From contig JAWRVZ010000065.1 in NCBI GenBank assembly GCA_037043235.1, positions 1,233,501 to 1,297,500 on the forward strand: a DNA stretch of 64,000 bases, written 5' to 3'. The notes beneath the pieces are model-generated. The model was not told where the DNA came from, made no database searches, and saw only the letters and a list, made by a program, of their open reading frames with translations. The position numbers were made by a program, and so were the translations under genes. Origin of the DNA: Rhodeus uyekii. Its lineage: Eukaryota > Chordata > Actinopteri > Cypriniformes > Acheilognathidae. This document shows, piece after piece, positions 37,130-49,123 of the stretch; position 1 is the first letter of the stretch, and each line of letters opens with the position of its first letter.

Positions 37130-37860
37130 CATCTTACTCTTTTCCTTCCTGTCTCTCTGTTTGTCTGTCTCTTTAAATCATTCTCACACATCTCATTCTT
37201 GTTTTTTGTGGCTATCTGCCTCTATTTTCTTTCCTGCCTGTCTCACCGTCTTTCTCTTTTCCATCCTGTCTGTCTTACGCTTTCTTTTCTTCCTTTCCTT
37301 CCTCCCTGTGTCAATTTCCCTCTCTCTCTCCCTGTTTCATTTCCCCTCCTTGTCTGTCTCACTTTCATTTCCTCCCTGTCTGTCTCAATGTCTCTCTCTT
37401 TCCCTACCATCTCACTATCATTTCCTGTCCATGTCTGTCTCACTTTCTTTCGCCCTCACTATTTTCTCTCTCTCTGTCGCATTCTTTTCCCCAGTCAGTC
37501 TCAATCTTTTTTACTGCAATCGTCTCACTCTCATTTTCCTTCCCTGCCTGTCTCGCTTTCTTTCGCCCGCTTTATTTTCCTTTTCTGTCTGTCTCACTCT
37601 TGTTTTCTCACTGTCTTATTCTCATTTTCTTTCTGTGTGTCTTCCCCATCCCACCGTCTCTTCCCTGTCAATGTCCCTCTCAACACAATGTCTTCACTTC
37701 CTGTCTCTCTTTCCCCCCCTCTGCTCGGGGACTGTCCATCTCCCACTCCTTCTCCCTTCCTTCCCCGTCAGTCTCACTCTTTATCTCCTTGTCTTTCTCC
37801 CTCTGCCCGTCTCACTCTCGTTCTCTCCCCCTCTCTTTCCCATCCCTGTCTCTCTGGCTC
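37130..37860 (+). repeat. Polypyrimidine tract, about 730 bases
   Basis: The plus strand is overwhelmingly C and T, built from degenerate units like CCTGTCTGTCTCACTTTCTTT. Open frames of 263-269 aa across it are low-complexity artefacts rich in Ser, Leu and Phe. It probably arose by expansion of a (CTGTCTCACTTT)-like unit. Confidence 0.85.
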
Positions 37861-40800
37861 TGCCGCCCACACTGGGCTCATCATTGATGCGTTTAGCAGC
37901 ACTGCTGAGCAAGAGACGCAGGCCATCGATTGGCTGCGTAATCGACATGGATTTTTGCCCAAAGTGGTGAAAAATATGCCATGGCTATAGCCAAGCAATT
38001 TCTCCAGGCTTCTCCAGGCAGGAAGGAAAAAGACCCCAGCAACTCTATAATTGATATGGAGATCAATTTTCCTGCTTTGGACTGTACTGTCTTGCACTGA
38101 CCGGCCCAGTCAACCGTGCGGCTTGTGGCTTCTGTCATGATGGAGGGCAGATGAATCGGTGGGAAGAGGATGAGGAGAGATGGAGGAGAGGGAGGGGATA
38201 GCATATCCTTGTGACACTATATGCGCTGCTGTATTCGTGCTTCGGAGGTTTGGATGATGAGAGACCGGTTTTCACTCGCACATAGTACAATGCCAACCAA
38301 CCGACAAGTGAACGGCAAATGCTGGCAACCGTCTTCGTCTGTCCCTGGTGTTCATACCTTTTTTTCCATCTCTTCCCTTCTTTTTCTCCTTAATAACTTC
38401 ACCATCTGTCTTTGAGACTGCAGAATCATTCAGGTCCAGTTTCAGGAGAAACAAACCTTGTCCTGACTGTCTGCGTCTTCCCCATTAAGACCAGAGGCCC
38501 TCTGCTACAATCCAGACATGCTGCATTGGCTGCCATCTTGGCTCAAGCCATGACCACTCCACCTGGAGCCATTTTGGCTCTGGTTACTGAAGTAAGACGA
38601 GGACATTCAAACATAAGCACTCAAATCCAAAGATCCAGTGTTTTGCTACTCCTTGCTTTGCCCCGATTGGCAGAGGGCTCCCTCATGGGCCAGTGACATC
38701 AGGTGAAGCTGCCTTGGCGCTCATCTCAGTGGTTAAACCTATGACCGCTCATTCTGATTTTTGCTGTTGAACAGCACAAAACGCACCGTGATCCTTAACG
38801 TGGATCATATTTTCAATGTGCGCATATTTTTATGTGTGTGTCTGTGTGTAAGGGCAGACTCATTTCAAAAAAGAAATACAAAGGTTTCCTAGAAGGAAGA
38901 AAAGCGAAAGAAACTAACATAATGAGGAAGAGTAAATGCAAGAAAAAGAGAGATCACTTAACTTCTAAGCAGATCACCTGCCTGGACCGCCGTGTGAAAA
39001 GCGTTGTTGCCATGGCGTCGCTAGTTACACATTTCCACGGACACTGTGTAATCATCAACGATATGCCAACACCTCCACCTTCCCTACCCCCTTCATCTCC
39101 TCCTCCTCCTATTCTTCTCTAATTGTATCATATTTCCCTCTATTCCTCTCTACATCCCCTTCCTAGACAACATGAAATTAAAACTCTATGTACCTTCTTA
39201 ATAAATGTACCTGGCTTTCTTGTGCATAATTCTTCATCCGTCAACTTTATTCAGAGTCATAATCTTTCACAATCAAGATTCTCCTTTTTGTTTTTGATGC
39301 AACTAAGGCTGTTTGTGGGAGGAAACGAAATTAGCCAATAATGTTAAAGCCTCCGTTTCACGTCATTGGATAAAATCAAATCCCACCCTACAAAATATTA
39401 GATTTGACTTAGAATTACGTCACATTATGAATTGCTAAAGTAAATGCATTTTGCAGTAAAGTTTGAGAAGCCATGTTATGATAATTACTATCATACACTT
39501 ATCGTTTGAAAGTTTGGGATATATTTTTTGTTGTTGAAAGCTCACAAAAGCTACATTTATTTGAGTAAAAATACAGTAAAATGTCACTAGAAATGTCACT
39601 TTTTGATCAATTGAATGCATCCAAAAAAAAAAATTTGAACAGTAGTGGAGATATCAGTCATCTTGATTGCTTTATCGACCAACCTGCATTTAGCATGAAT
39701 TTTTTCTCCGGTACATCACTTATTGGTTCCTCCACTTCCTCCTCCCTCTTTAGCAGGATTCTCAACATCAGAGAGGGGCTCGTCTTCTCAACAGATACTT
39801 GATTACAATCATCAGATTGCTTTAGTAGTATCAAACACTCATCGGTACACAATACATTCGAGTAAAAAGAGGGAGAGAGACTTGAATGATAAAAGGCTCC
39901 CCTCAAACAGAGGGCTTGTGTTGTTGTAATAGAACAAGTATTCTTCTATAATGGTCACAGATTCAAGCTCAGGTTGTGGTTTTGTGTTTGGAGCTTGTGT
40001 TGACATATTCGAGTGCTTATGTCAAGGGCTTTTCTCAGACCCGATGCCATAAATGAAGGTTTATACCTTTAGCTCAACAACTTTCAAACCTTAGCTATGC
40101 AGCTAATATTGTTTACATTGTTAGCATTAGCATTTAGCTGTTTTCTCAGCCTTGGATATTCCTTGACCATCTGCTTTTTGATTACGATGAAAAGTTTTCT
40201 TTTCAACCGAGTTGCTAGGTTTGTGGCATCAAATACTTAAAGTTTTGTTTTAGTGACTTAGCATCAAATAAACTAGATCAGGCTGAGTTATGTGTGTGAA
40301 ATAATAATCCAAAAATAAAAACTTTAGAAATTCTCTTCCCAGCTCAGCGGGTGGTTCTTGGCCAGATAAGCTGCAAATTGAAGCAGACTTTTGCCATAAG
40401 CCTGGCTCCGTACAACTATCAGGTCTGTGACTGGAAAGGCTTTCTGGGTTTTTGTGGATTTTAGTGTCTCAACGTTGCATCAGTCTGAAACTAGCCAAAT
40501 AGGTCTATATAAACAGTTTAATATTCTCCTCTGTAGGCTGAAATGATCCAGTATTGCACTGTATTGGTGAGTCATTGTACATTTACAAAGGATCTCAGAT
40601 AGTTCAACTTCAAAAAGAAAATATTTGCAGCTTCTTGTAGTTCACTTTAGTAGGATTCAGGGATTTATGAAGCTTCCCCGAACAGACGTTGTGAATGAAA
40701 AATTGTCAGTTGCATTCAGTGGCTCAAAACTTGAAGTGCAATTTCTGGTGTGTTCTTCAGTATAGCTGATAGTTCTTCCTGATAGTGTTTCAAGATGTCA

Positions 40801-42929
40801 TTATGTATCACATACCTGCACGTAGTTTATTAAAGTGAATCAAATGAACACATAACTTGGCAACTAACTGCCGTGCTGTACAGAAGAATAAACGCTGAGT
40901 GGCTTGTGAGCATTGGGTTCATTTATGTCGTTCCGGTTCACACTGTGTGCTGGTCTTCTATCTTAAAGCGCCATTTTTACTTGCCGTGCTCAGCCACCAT
41001 GCTTCTCCGGCAGTGACAGAAATCCAATTTCAGCACGTCTCTAGGAAAGAATCCCTCCGGCTGACGAGAACGATCGGAAGAGCTGGAGCGGTGGTCTCCG
41101 TTTCCCCCTCGTCATCATCTTCCTCCTCCTCTTTCTTCCTTGTCCCTCTATTTCAGGGTTCACTTTTCCAGAAAACTATAGCTGCTGTACTTTTGTTTGG
41201 CTGTTGATGAGAGAAATACATTATGAAGCATTTAATCGTTTGTTTCTTTACATATCATCCCATTATACCCTGGGTTCAATCTGAATGGTTTTGCAAACAA
41301 GTGAGAGAGGATTTAAAGTTGAAAATTAAGACAAAGCCAAATGCTAATTAAATCAGATAGTTATGAATATAATCAGTGTTATCATAGTATTAATTATGTA
41401 CTTTTAGAGTTTTTTTATTGCCTTAATATATATATATATATTTTTTAATTAAGTTTTCACTTTAGGTTAATTTTAGGTTTTAGTATTTTTATCATTTTTT
41501 CTTAGCATCTATTAAAAAACAAACAAATGTAGCTTTATTTTTATTTCAGTTTTTGTATTTATTTTGTACATTCTTTTTTTCAAACTTATTTTAGTTTAGT
41601 TGTTCTTTTCTAGTTTTTGTTAAGTTTTTCATTTAATATTTAAAAGATATAGTTTTTATATCTATAGTAAAGCTTTATTTCACTTACCAGAAATTATTTT
41701 TTATTTATTTTAGTTTAGTGTGTTAATTAGAATCGAGCGAGTAACAAATCTGGCTTCACAGAACTCAGCCAATCAGAAGATACTTAATGTTTTTTGAACC
41801 AATCAGATTTTATAGAGGGTGGGGCTAATCTCAGTCACATAGAAAACAAACGTTTGACAAAATGTATTATTACTTCTCACAGTTGCAGCTGTTTAGGACA
41901 AAATCTCAGTTGTACATCAAAGAAAATAAATGTTTGGTGCTTTATTGCGTCTTGTTAAGACAAAGGGTTAAACGGACTGAACTGAATTCAGATCGCTATT
42001 AATGTGAACGCAAATGAAGCGAGGATAGTCTTTTCAGCGATGTTACTGCAGCACCATGTGTGTGTTTTGCAGAAGGTCCCGAATCAACACGCATATACGC
42101 TCACACCCTCTGATTAGTCACAGCAGCAGGGAAACAACACAGCCAGCCGTACTATTATTTATTTATCTATTTCCATAATTTTGCTGCTCTGCTGGGGGAG
42201 TCTTCCACTTCCTCTGGTATTTCAAAAAGCATCACTGTTCCTCTCCTCTCTTCAGTGCACAAAGAAATGCCGCACATTCGATACGCTTTGGATCTTAGAA
42301 ATTTGATTCTGAGAGAGCGAAAGAGAGAGATGGGGGAAGGGGTATAGGTGGAGTGAACGAAAGAGAGAGAGTAAAAAAGATAAAAATGTAAATTTTCATC
42401 TTTAAGTCTGTCGATTTTTGTTACGTTTGTGTGTGTGCTTGTGGTGGGGGTTGAAGATGGGGTGAGACTTTGCAGAAGAGATGCTGTCTCTCTCTCACAC
42501 TCTCTGTGTGTGTGTCTTTCCCTCCCTTTGCGGTGCTCTGATGACAGAGGTGACTCATCAGGGGGCACGCTGCTCACATCTACAGACAGAGAGAAAGAAG
42601 AAAGAAGGGATGGGGAGGGGAGAGAGAGAGAAATATGGGGATGATATAGAGAGAAGGCGAGAGAGTGATGAATTCAGAGCAGTCTTGCTTGACTGCTAGC
42701 GTTTATTGGCCCATGGAAGCTTCGGGAAAGATGCTAATGACACTTCTCCCATGAATGAGAGACACTGTGTGTGTGTGTGTGTTTGTGTGTCGGTCGTGAT
42801 TGCAACCCAACCCCCTTGATCTTCAACACTTTGCTCCTGTAAATACACTTACGATCAGGGAGCGGGGCTCAGGAATGTATAGAATGAATATAAGAAATCT
42901 GAAGATTTTAAATCTGCACTTCATATATA
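37861..42929. other. Intergenic, no gene recognised
   Basis: Five kilobases without a recognisable gene. Short plus frames at 38412-38696 and 40899-41207 are open but show no family motif. 41420-41720 is AT-rich with long T runs. Pieces of common repeats lie near 39530-39600. Confidence 0.4.
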
Positions 42930-43050
42930 CAGTCATTCATTTACTCTTTTGCGTCTGATAGATGCTTTTATCCATGGTGACATTTTAGCGGTTCTTGCAT
43001 TTCCTGGCGATCAAACTCATGACCTTGATCTTTCTATATAATCATGCTCC
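42930..43050 (-). repeat. tRNA-SINE relic
   Basis: Diverged relative of 15709-15867: GATAAAAGCATCTATCAGAC and TGAGTTTGATCGCCAGG on the minus strand correspond to the tail module and B-box. Confidence 0.5.
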
Positions 43051-43589
43051 ACTATTTTAGCTAAAGAAACACAACCATACATCACACTGTGGCTCTGTTC
43101 AAAAATGGGTGAGATGCATTTTAAGGATTTATAGGCATGTTTCCAGCACAATGCCTGTTCTGAAAGATAGACGTTTTATAATGAACTCCTTCATTTTCAT
43201 GTGACGTCACAGCCTTATAGGAACGCCCACCTGGAAGGCAAAACAAGGTTTCCTTTGCTGTCTGGCAGTTATTTTTGCCAGGTTAAGATATTACTGATAT
43301 TACTAATTATTAGTGATGCATAGTATACGCAGGCAAACAAAACAATGTTCAATTTAGCATATGTGTTCAATTGCCTTCATATTCTGGCCTCATCTGCTTG
43401 CCAAATATACGAGTATGCATTCTCAATAAGGTGTATACTGAATTTTATCTTTTAATATCATTTAAGACAATAATAATATCTTTATATAGTTTTGCCACCT
43501 ACATCTCTGTGCCAGGCTGAAAACCGATGAATAACAAAAAAGTGAAAGTGATGTGACTTGTAGCCAAGTACAGTGTTCCATACTCTGAA

Positions 43590-43862
43590 TTTGTGCTCTG
43601 TGTTTACCCATCCAAGTGCACACACACAGCAGTGAGTATTGAACACACACACCCGAAGCAGTGGGCAGCCATTCACTGCAGTGCCCAGGGAGCATTTGGG
43701 GGTTAGGTGCCTTGCTCAAGGGCACATCAGTTGTGGGTAATGAGAGTGGAAGAGAGCGCTGTTCATTCACTCATTCACTCCCACCACCTACATTTTCTGC
43801 CGGTACTGAGACTCAAACCCACGACAAGTCCGACTCTAACCATTAGGCCTCATCTGCCCATA
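43590..43862 (-). repeat. tRNA-derived SINE, second family
   Basis: On the minus strand the head GGCCTAATGGTTAGAGTCGG (A-box-like) and GTGGGTTTGAGTCTCAG (B-box-like) is followed by the body CCTTGAGCAAGGCACCTAAC and a tail near 43590. This matches a widespread teleost SINE that contains CTTGCTCAAGGGCAC. Confidence 0.75.
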
Positions 43863-43914
43863 ACAACTGCTATTCTATCCAAGAAGGTGTTCAAAGTGGA
43901 AGAAGAGATCAGTA

Positions 43915-44512
43915 TACCGTATTTTCCCGCATATAACCGTTTTGTGTAACAAATCGTTGGTATAACCCGCACCCTCATATAACCCGCACCTATAGATTGA
44001 TGAACTTTTTTGTGTAAGTTCACATTTCAAATGTTGCTCGCATGACGTCAATTATCCATAACTGTTCAGGCTCGGTACACAGTGCTTGTGCGCAGAATCA
44101 GAAGTCAGAATCAGAAGAAAAAGAAAAAGCAGTCTCTCCCGCTGTGCAGCAGCACGTCCCTTAAGAAGCGTTTCTACAGGAGTTGATCATCGGAGGAGAT
44201 GAGAAGAGCCCGCCCTCATGGCAGCACAGCCAATCACGTCTTCTTGCATGATTGACAGGTCAGACAGCCAATCAGTGCCAGCTGTCAGAGTGATAGTGCA
44301 AGCGCCAGAGACAACAACCCTCGCAAGAAAGAAAAACAGAAAGAAAATATCGCAAAACACCCTTAAGTCCTTAGGGACGTAACAAATATATTGAAATATT
44401 AGTATGCGTAAAAAATGTGTGATATAGCCCGCACCCTTATATAACCCGCACCCCCTGCGGGGTTTGTAAAATCTGGTATAACCCGCGGGGTTATATGCAG
44501 GAAAATACGGTA
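43915..44512. mobile_element. Tigger/pogo-like MITE with 24-base inverted ends
   Basis: The left end TACCGTATTTTCCCGCATAT and the right end, in reverse, TACCGTATTTTCCTGCATAT differ at one position. Internal repeats of ATAACCCGCACC flank both ends. The 598-base element has TA at its borders, consistent with Tc1/mariner-type insertion. A 188-codon minus frame inside it is not a transposase. Confidence 0.8.
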
Positions 44513-46770
44513 AATTAAAAAAGTCCATTATCAATATTGTAGCGATGCATGATGCACAGCTCAAACAGAAATCAGTTTCAAACCAAGAAACCTTCTGTTG
44601 CTCAATGTGGTGACCAGGTCGCTTGACCAGCTTGAACATAAAAAGTGAAGGTCCTGCTAAATTTCGTTGAGTATTGTAAATGTGACCACACCTTTTTCTC
44701 AGCAACATGCTATCAACAAACTCAGGAGTGCTGTCTGTATGATGAACAGACATGGAAACATCGTAGACCTATAGGGACTTTTGATTCGATTTCATTTCAA
44801 AGCCTATATATGCACCTCTTTAAAGGAATAGTTCAGCCAACAAAAGAAATTCCTGCCATCATTTAGCCATCATCATCATTTTGTTACAAATCCGTATGAC
44901 TTTATTTCTTCCATGTGACACAAAATTTTTATTTCTTCCAATATAGAAATGCTATCGTGACCAGTCAACATGGAAGCAATTAATATGATTCAGGAATTAT
45001 ATTCAGTGATTGCTTTGTGTGAGAAACAAATCATTAGTTATCATTATAATCTGAAAATGTTTCACGAGTGCAAATGAGATTTGTGAAGGCTATCGAATAA
45101 CAATCGTACGGCCAGAGAAGACCAGTGATACAGTGCATGAATCGTACCAAATGCAGTCATGATGCTTTTTTTATACTCCATGGACACAAGACTAAAACAA
45201 AAAAGGTGAGTAAATTCTTATTAAGAATATTCCTTAATTCAGCTCTTCATGGCGGTATTTCATCATAACGTATGCATGCCTTTCTGATTCGGCCTGAGAG
45301 TACTCATTCACAATACAATTCTAGAGCAAAACCCAATTCACATCCAGCCATCGTCTTGTTGAATATTCAGGCAGACAGTCAAGGAGAATAGATTTCTTCT
45401 CAATATAGCGTTTGCAGACAAATACCTTTAGGACTGTCTCCCATGGCAACAGTGGTATTATCTCCTGTGTATGTGTGTGTGTGTATTTGTGTGAGAAACG
45501 TCTAGGCTAGGCATTATACTCCGGCAGTGTGAAGACCAGGTCTTTAGAACTGTCATTCACCGTGGTCTTATTTTTCAGGCCAACTATACCTGAAACACCA
45601 GTCGGGTGTGTGTGGGTGGGTGATTCTTGATGATGTCAAGCTGAACACTGCATATCCTGTGCATCAGATGGAGAGCATGTGAGCAGTTTACATTAAGCAC
45701 CGTTTGGAAACGTCTGTATTTTGTCCACGGTTTACAAACACACCTTGACGATTTGTATAGTGTGAATGCTTGCTGGCAGATTCACTATGAAACAGTGCTA
45801 CAGTAGTACGTGTGTGTTGTGAAGCATGGCAACAGTGCTTATGCTCAGTCTAGCACGTCACACCAGCATCTGTGCAGCTGTACTGGTGAACGCTCCTCTG
45901 AGAGATCACAGACAACACACATATCAGTCTCGTTCTGATATCTACACGGCTTATCTACCATTTATTGGGCAGCAAATAAACTCAAAATGTTAGGATGTAC
46001 CGGGGGGCATTTTCTCCGAGGAGGCATACGTAATCGGTGGTACAACAATAGAACAAAGCAAATATTGCGAAATATGAACTCAAACAATGTCATGTTTCAA
46101 AAGCAAACTGAAACACTTGCAAATAAAGTTTCAGGGGGAGAGAGCACCTTTTACCTCCCTTGAGCTTTGTTGCATTCTCATTAAAGATGAGAGCATAGTT
46201 TCCCCCAAAATTACAATTCTGTCATCATGTTGTTCCAAACCGGTATGACTTCTGGGGATTAAAAAACGAAGAAGACATTTTGAAAATTGTATGAAAAGGA
46301 TAGTTGCCCCAAAAATGAAATTTCTGTCATAATTTACAAGATTTCCATGTCAAAGTAGGCGCAGCCCTAGAGCACATCTACCAATTACCAGCCCAAGCTA
46401 ACTTTTCCGGAAAGGTTGCTTTGACAAGCAGTTTTGAACTCTTAAAGAACGCTTTGGCCTGATTTTGCTCTAAATGATGTCAAACCGTTATGTTCTTCGA
46501 GTCCACTTAAAATATGTCAAGGCCTTAAAGAGTTAGTTCACACAAAAAGGAAACTTCTGTCATCATTTACTCACTCTCACATTCCAAACCTTGAAGGCTT
46601 TTGTTCATTTTTTGATTTTTGAGCCCATGAACTTTCATGGTGTGGGCAAATGAAAAATGAAAGTCATTCAGGTTTGGACAATATCTTTATACGTCTGTCC
46701 AAGTGTACATTGTACTTACATACTTGAATAGTTGAAGTAGTATAATTTTAATATAAGTATAATTTATAGC
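44513..46770. other. Intergenic, no gene recognised
   Basis: Contains copies of the TTCAGCCAACAAAAGAAATTC repeat at 44825-44970, 46200-46345 and 46530-46680. Nothing else is supported. Confidence 0.4.
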
Positions 46771-47378
46771 AAATTTTTTCCTCGCCCACATGCATTTTTG
46801 TGTGGAAAAGTCCTAACGACAGCCTTTCACAAAGCCCATCACCCCTTCACTCGTTCATTCTCTCAGCGTCGCTCGGTTTGGTTGCATCATTCACCACAGT
46901 GATACTTTTATAAGTGATTTACAGCAGTTTTACCTCGTGTTGTTAACATTAATTGTGATCGCTATTGTTCACGTAGTGAAATATATACGTACAGTACAGC
47001 ATATAGACAATGACCTCAAGATGAGTAAGAAAGAAGGGATGAAATTCTCCCTGTAAGCAGTAAAACCCTCCTCTCGTCTCCTTCACGCCAGCAGCGACGC
47101 TACTCAAAGATGAAGTGCATTACAGTAAATTGTCAAGTATTTTTTTAGTTTAATTATCAATTATTAATTAGTATTTATATGAGATCTTAATGGTTATAAT
47201 TTTAACTGTAATTAATAGGGTACAACCCAAAAAACCATTTAAAATGGGCATTTATGGTCATGTGGAACGAATCAATTGATTTTTAGTGCATTCTTATGGG
47301 GAAAATTGTTTTGGTGTACGAGAATTTTGAGTTACGAGCTCTTGGAACGAATTAAACTCGTAAACTGAGCTATTACTG
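46771..47378 (+). mobile_element. Tigger/pogo-like element, copy 2, 5' truncated
   Basis: Closely similar to 7078-7706: both contain GCATTTTTGTGTGGAAAAGT, GATCGCTATTGTTCACGTAG and the right end GAGCTATTACTG. The left end with its inverted repeat is missing. Both copies have the short MSKK-like start, here broken earlier. Confidence 0.75.
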
Positions 47379-47731
47379 CACATGTAACGCATCACCTCTG
47401 ACTTTCCTACCAAGTGCACAACTCTGAGCCCAGTTTTAGTCTGTTGTGGTCGGTTAATCTGACTTTATTGGATAGTAGTGATTTCAGTTGGCCTAAAGCA
47501 TTTACATGACATTATAAAAAGATGAACGATTGATTTAGTTCAACAAAATCCTACTTTTTAATGTGAGACTCTAAAACATGCTGCGAATATAAGGGGTGTA
47601 ATCGCGGAATATGTTTTAAAGTCCACCACGCCATTGGGATGTGTACATGTTTAATTTAGAGGGACATAAATAGTCATAATCGCACAGGAACAGTCTTTCC
47701 GTCCTCTAAAGACAAACAGCTTCAGGGTTTC

Positions 47732-47775
<44 letters not shown>

Positions 47776-48867
47776 AGAGAGATAAAAGGTCATTGAATGG
47801 CATTTCAGCACAGCCTGCTCTAGCACCTTAAGGCTCTCTGTTTTATCTGATGGAGATTAGCGGTGTGTGTGGTGTCCTTTTTCTTCAATCAGCATTTGGG
47901 AAAATGCTTAGAAGAAATTGTGTAATTGTGTGTGTCTAAGAGAGACGGAATGATAAAGAGAAAGAGAGATTCAGAAGGGGAAGATGTTGATTTTGTTTTG
48001 GGAGAGATGAGAAGAATGTTTCCTGCATTAAACTCTTAAAGCTGTTGCTCAGCTAAATGTTAAAATACTGTCCTCTTTTACTCACCTTAATGTCCTTCCA
48101 AACTTGTATGACTTTCTTTCTTCTGTGGAACACAAAAGAAGATGTTTTTGAAAAATGTGTTGTTGTGTTTTGTCCTCGAAAGTCGATTGGGTCCACTTTA
48201 TCGTTTGTGTTCTGTAGAAAGCCAGTTGTACCGGTTTAGGAGGGTGAATAAATGAAGACAGAATTGTCAGTCTTGGGTTAACTATCCCTTTAAGAAAAAA
48301 TCTAAATGATACCAGATTGGAATTTTTTGGCAATGTCATAGAGGAGTAAAAACACCTTCCTTTAGGCAGATTTCAGAACACTCATCTCATGAAATCGACC
48401 TTGGGTGGCTAGAAGCGTTTGCGATTTTGTACTTATGCGTGTTTCAGGCCTGAGATCAACATTACATTCCACAATGTTTATAGCAAGAAATGATCCAAAA
48501 CACATACTATATTTGCACTGATTCAACTTGAGATGTGGATTCCTTGCAGCATTTCATTTCATATTGCAGATTTCAATGATTTACAAAAACATTGTTCACA
48601 TTCATTTTAGTTATGAAGGGCCAATGATTAGAAGGAATGCAGAACTTTTTTTGTGTTTTCTGCACTGATTTTTTACATTATGAAGTAAATAATCCTGGGT
48701 AAAGCAACCAAAAACGTACTTATTGCAGTTTTTCTAAACGGTCCACATACATGCAAACTAACTCTCATTAGAGTAATAGTTGTGTATTAGAAGACTGTTA
48801 GGATTAGATCTACTAATACTCTGTGAACCTGGGGTGCATGCTTTTTTTTTTTTTTTGCCAGGGAGTA
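47379..48867. other. Intergenic, left flank of the DIRS element
   Basis: Contains a (GA)n run at about 47737-47782 and a dispersed repeat copy at 48060-48290. No gene is recognised. A 16-base T run ends 12 bases before the DIRS insertion. Confidence 0.45.
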
Positions 48868-48890
48868 GTTCCCTTTCATGGGAACTTCGA

Positions 48891-49040
48891 GCTGCGTCAG
48901 AAAACGCTAGGGGAAACCCTTGACGTCAGTCACGTGAAGATGTGTACAACCAATGGGAAATTTACGCGTGTGAATGCAAGTCGCGGGAAGTGACGTCATG
49001 AACAGAGCATAAAAGCGCGCCGGAACCCGGAAGTGACAGC
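48891..49040 (+). repeat. DIRS left inverted terminal repeat
   Basis: 150 bases starting GCTGCGTCAGAAAACGC and ending CGGAAGTGACAGC. By eye it is identical, in reverse, to 53842-53991. It holds the promoter-like motifs listed separately. Confidence 0.92.
48921..49015 (+). promoter_or_regulatory. Promoter-like module in the DIRS left ITR
   Basis: In order: TGACGTCA at 48921-48928 (CRE/ATF palindrome), CACGTG at 48931-48936 (E-box), CCAAT at 48950-48954, TGACGTCA again at 48991-48998, and the TATA-like CATAAAAG at 49008-49015. The spacing fits a Pol II core promoter with transcription starting around 49035-49045, upstream of the gag ATG at 49124. The right ITR carries the same set facing inward on the minus strand. 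Confidence 0.6.
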
Positions 49041-49123
49041 TTTGAGTGTCTTCAGCGTGCGTGTGTCAGAGAGTTTGTGCTTGCGAGTTTCAAACCACCC
49101 TTTGGATTACGTGCGTTGTGATT

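Noticed and set aside
37161..37990. Two overlapping frames of about 265 aa rich in Ser, Leu and Phe
   Set aside because: They follow from the polypyrimidine tract; no domain, start context or splice sites.
44187..44753. 188-aa minus-strand frame
   Set aside because: Lies across a MITE and its flank; no transposase motif or other family resemblance.
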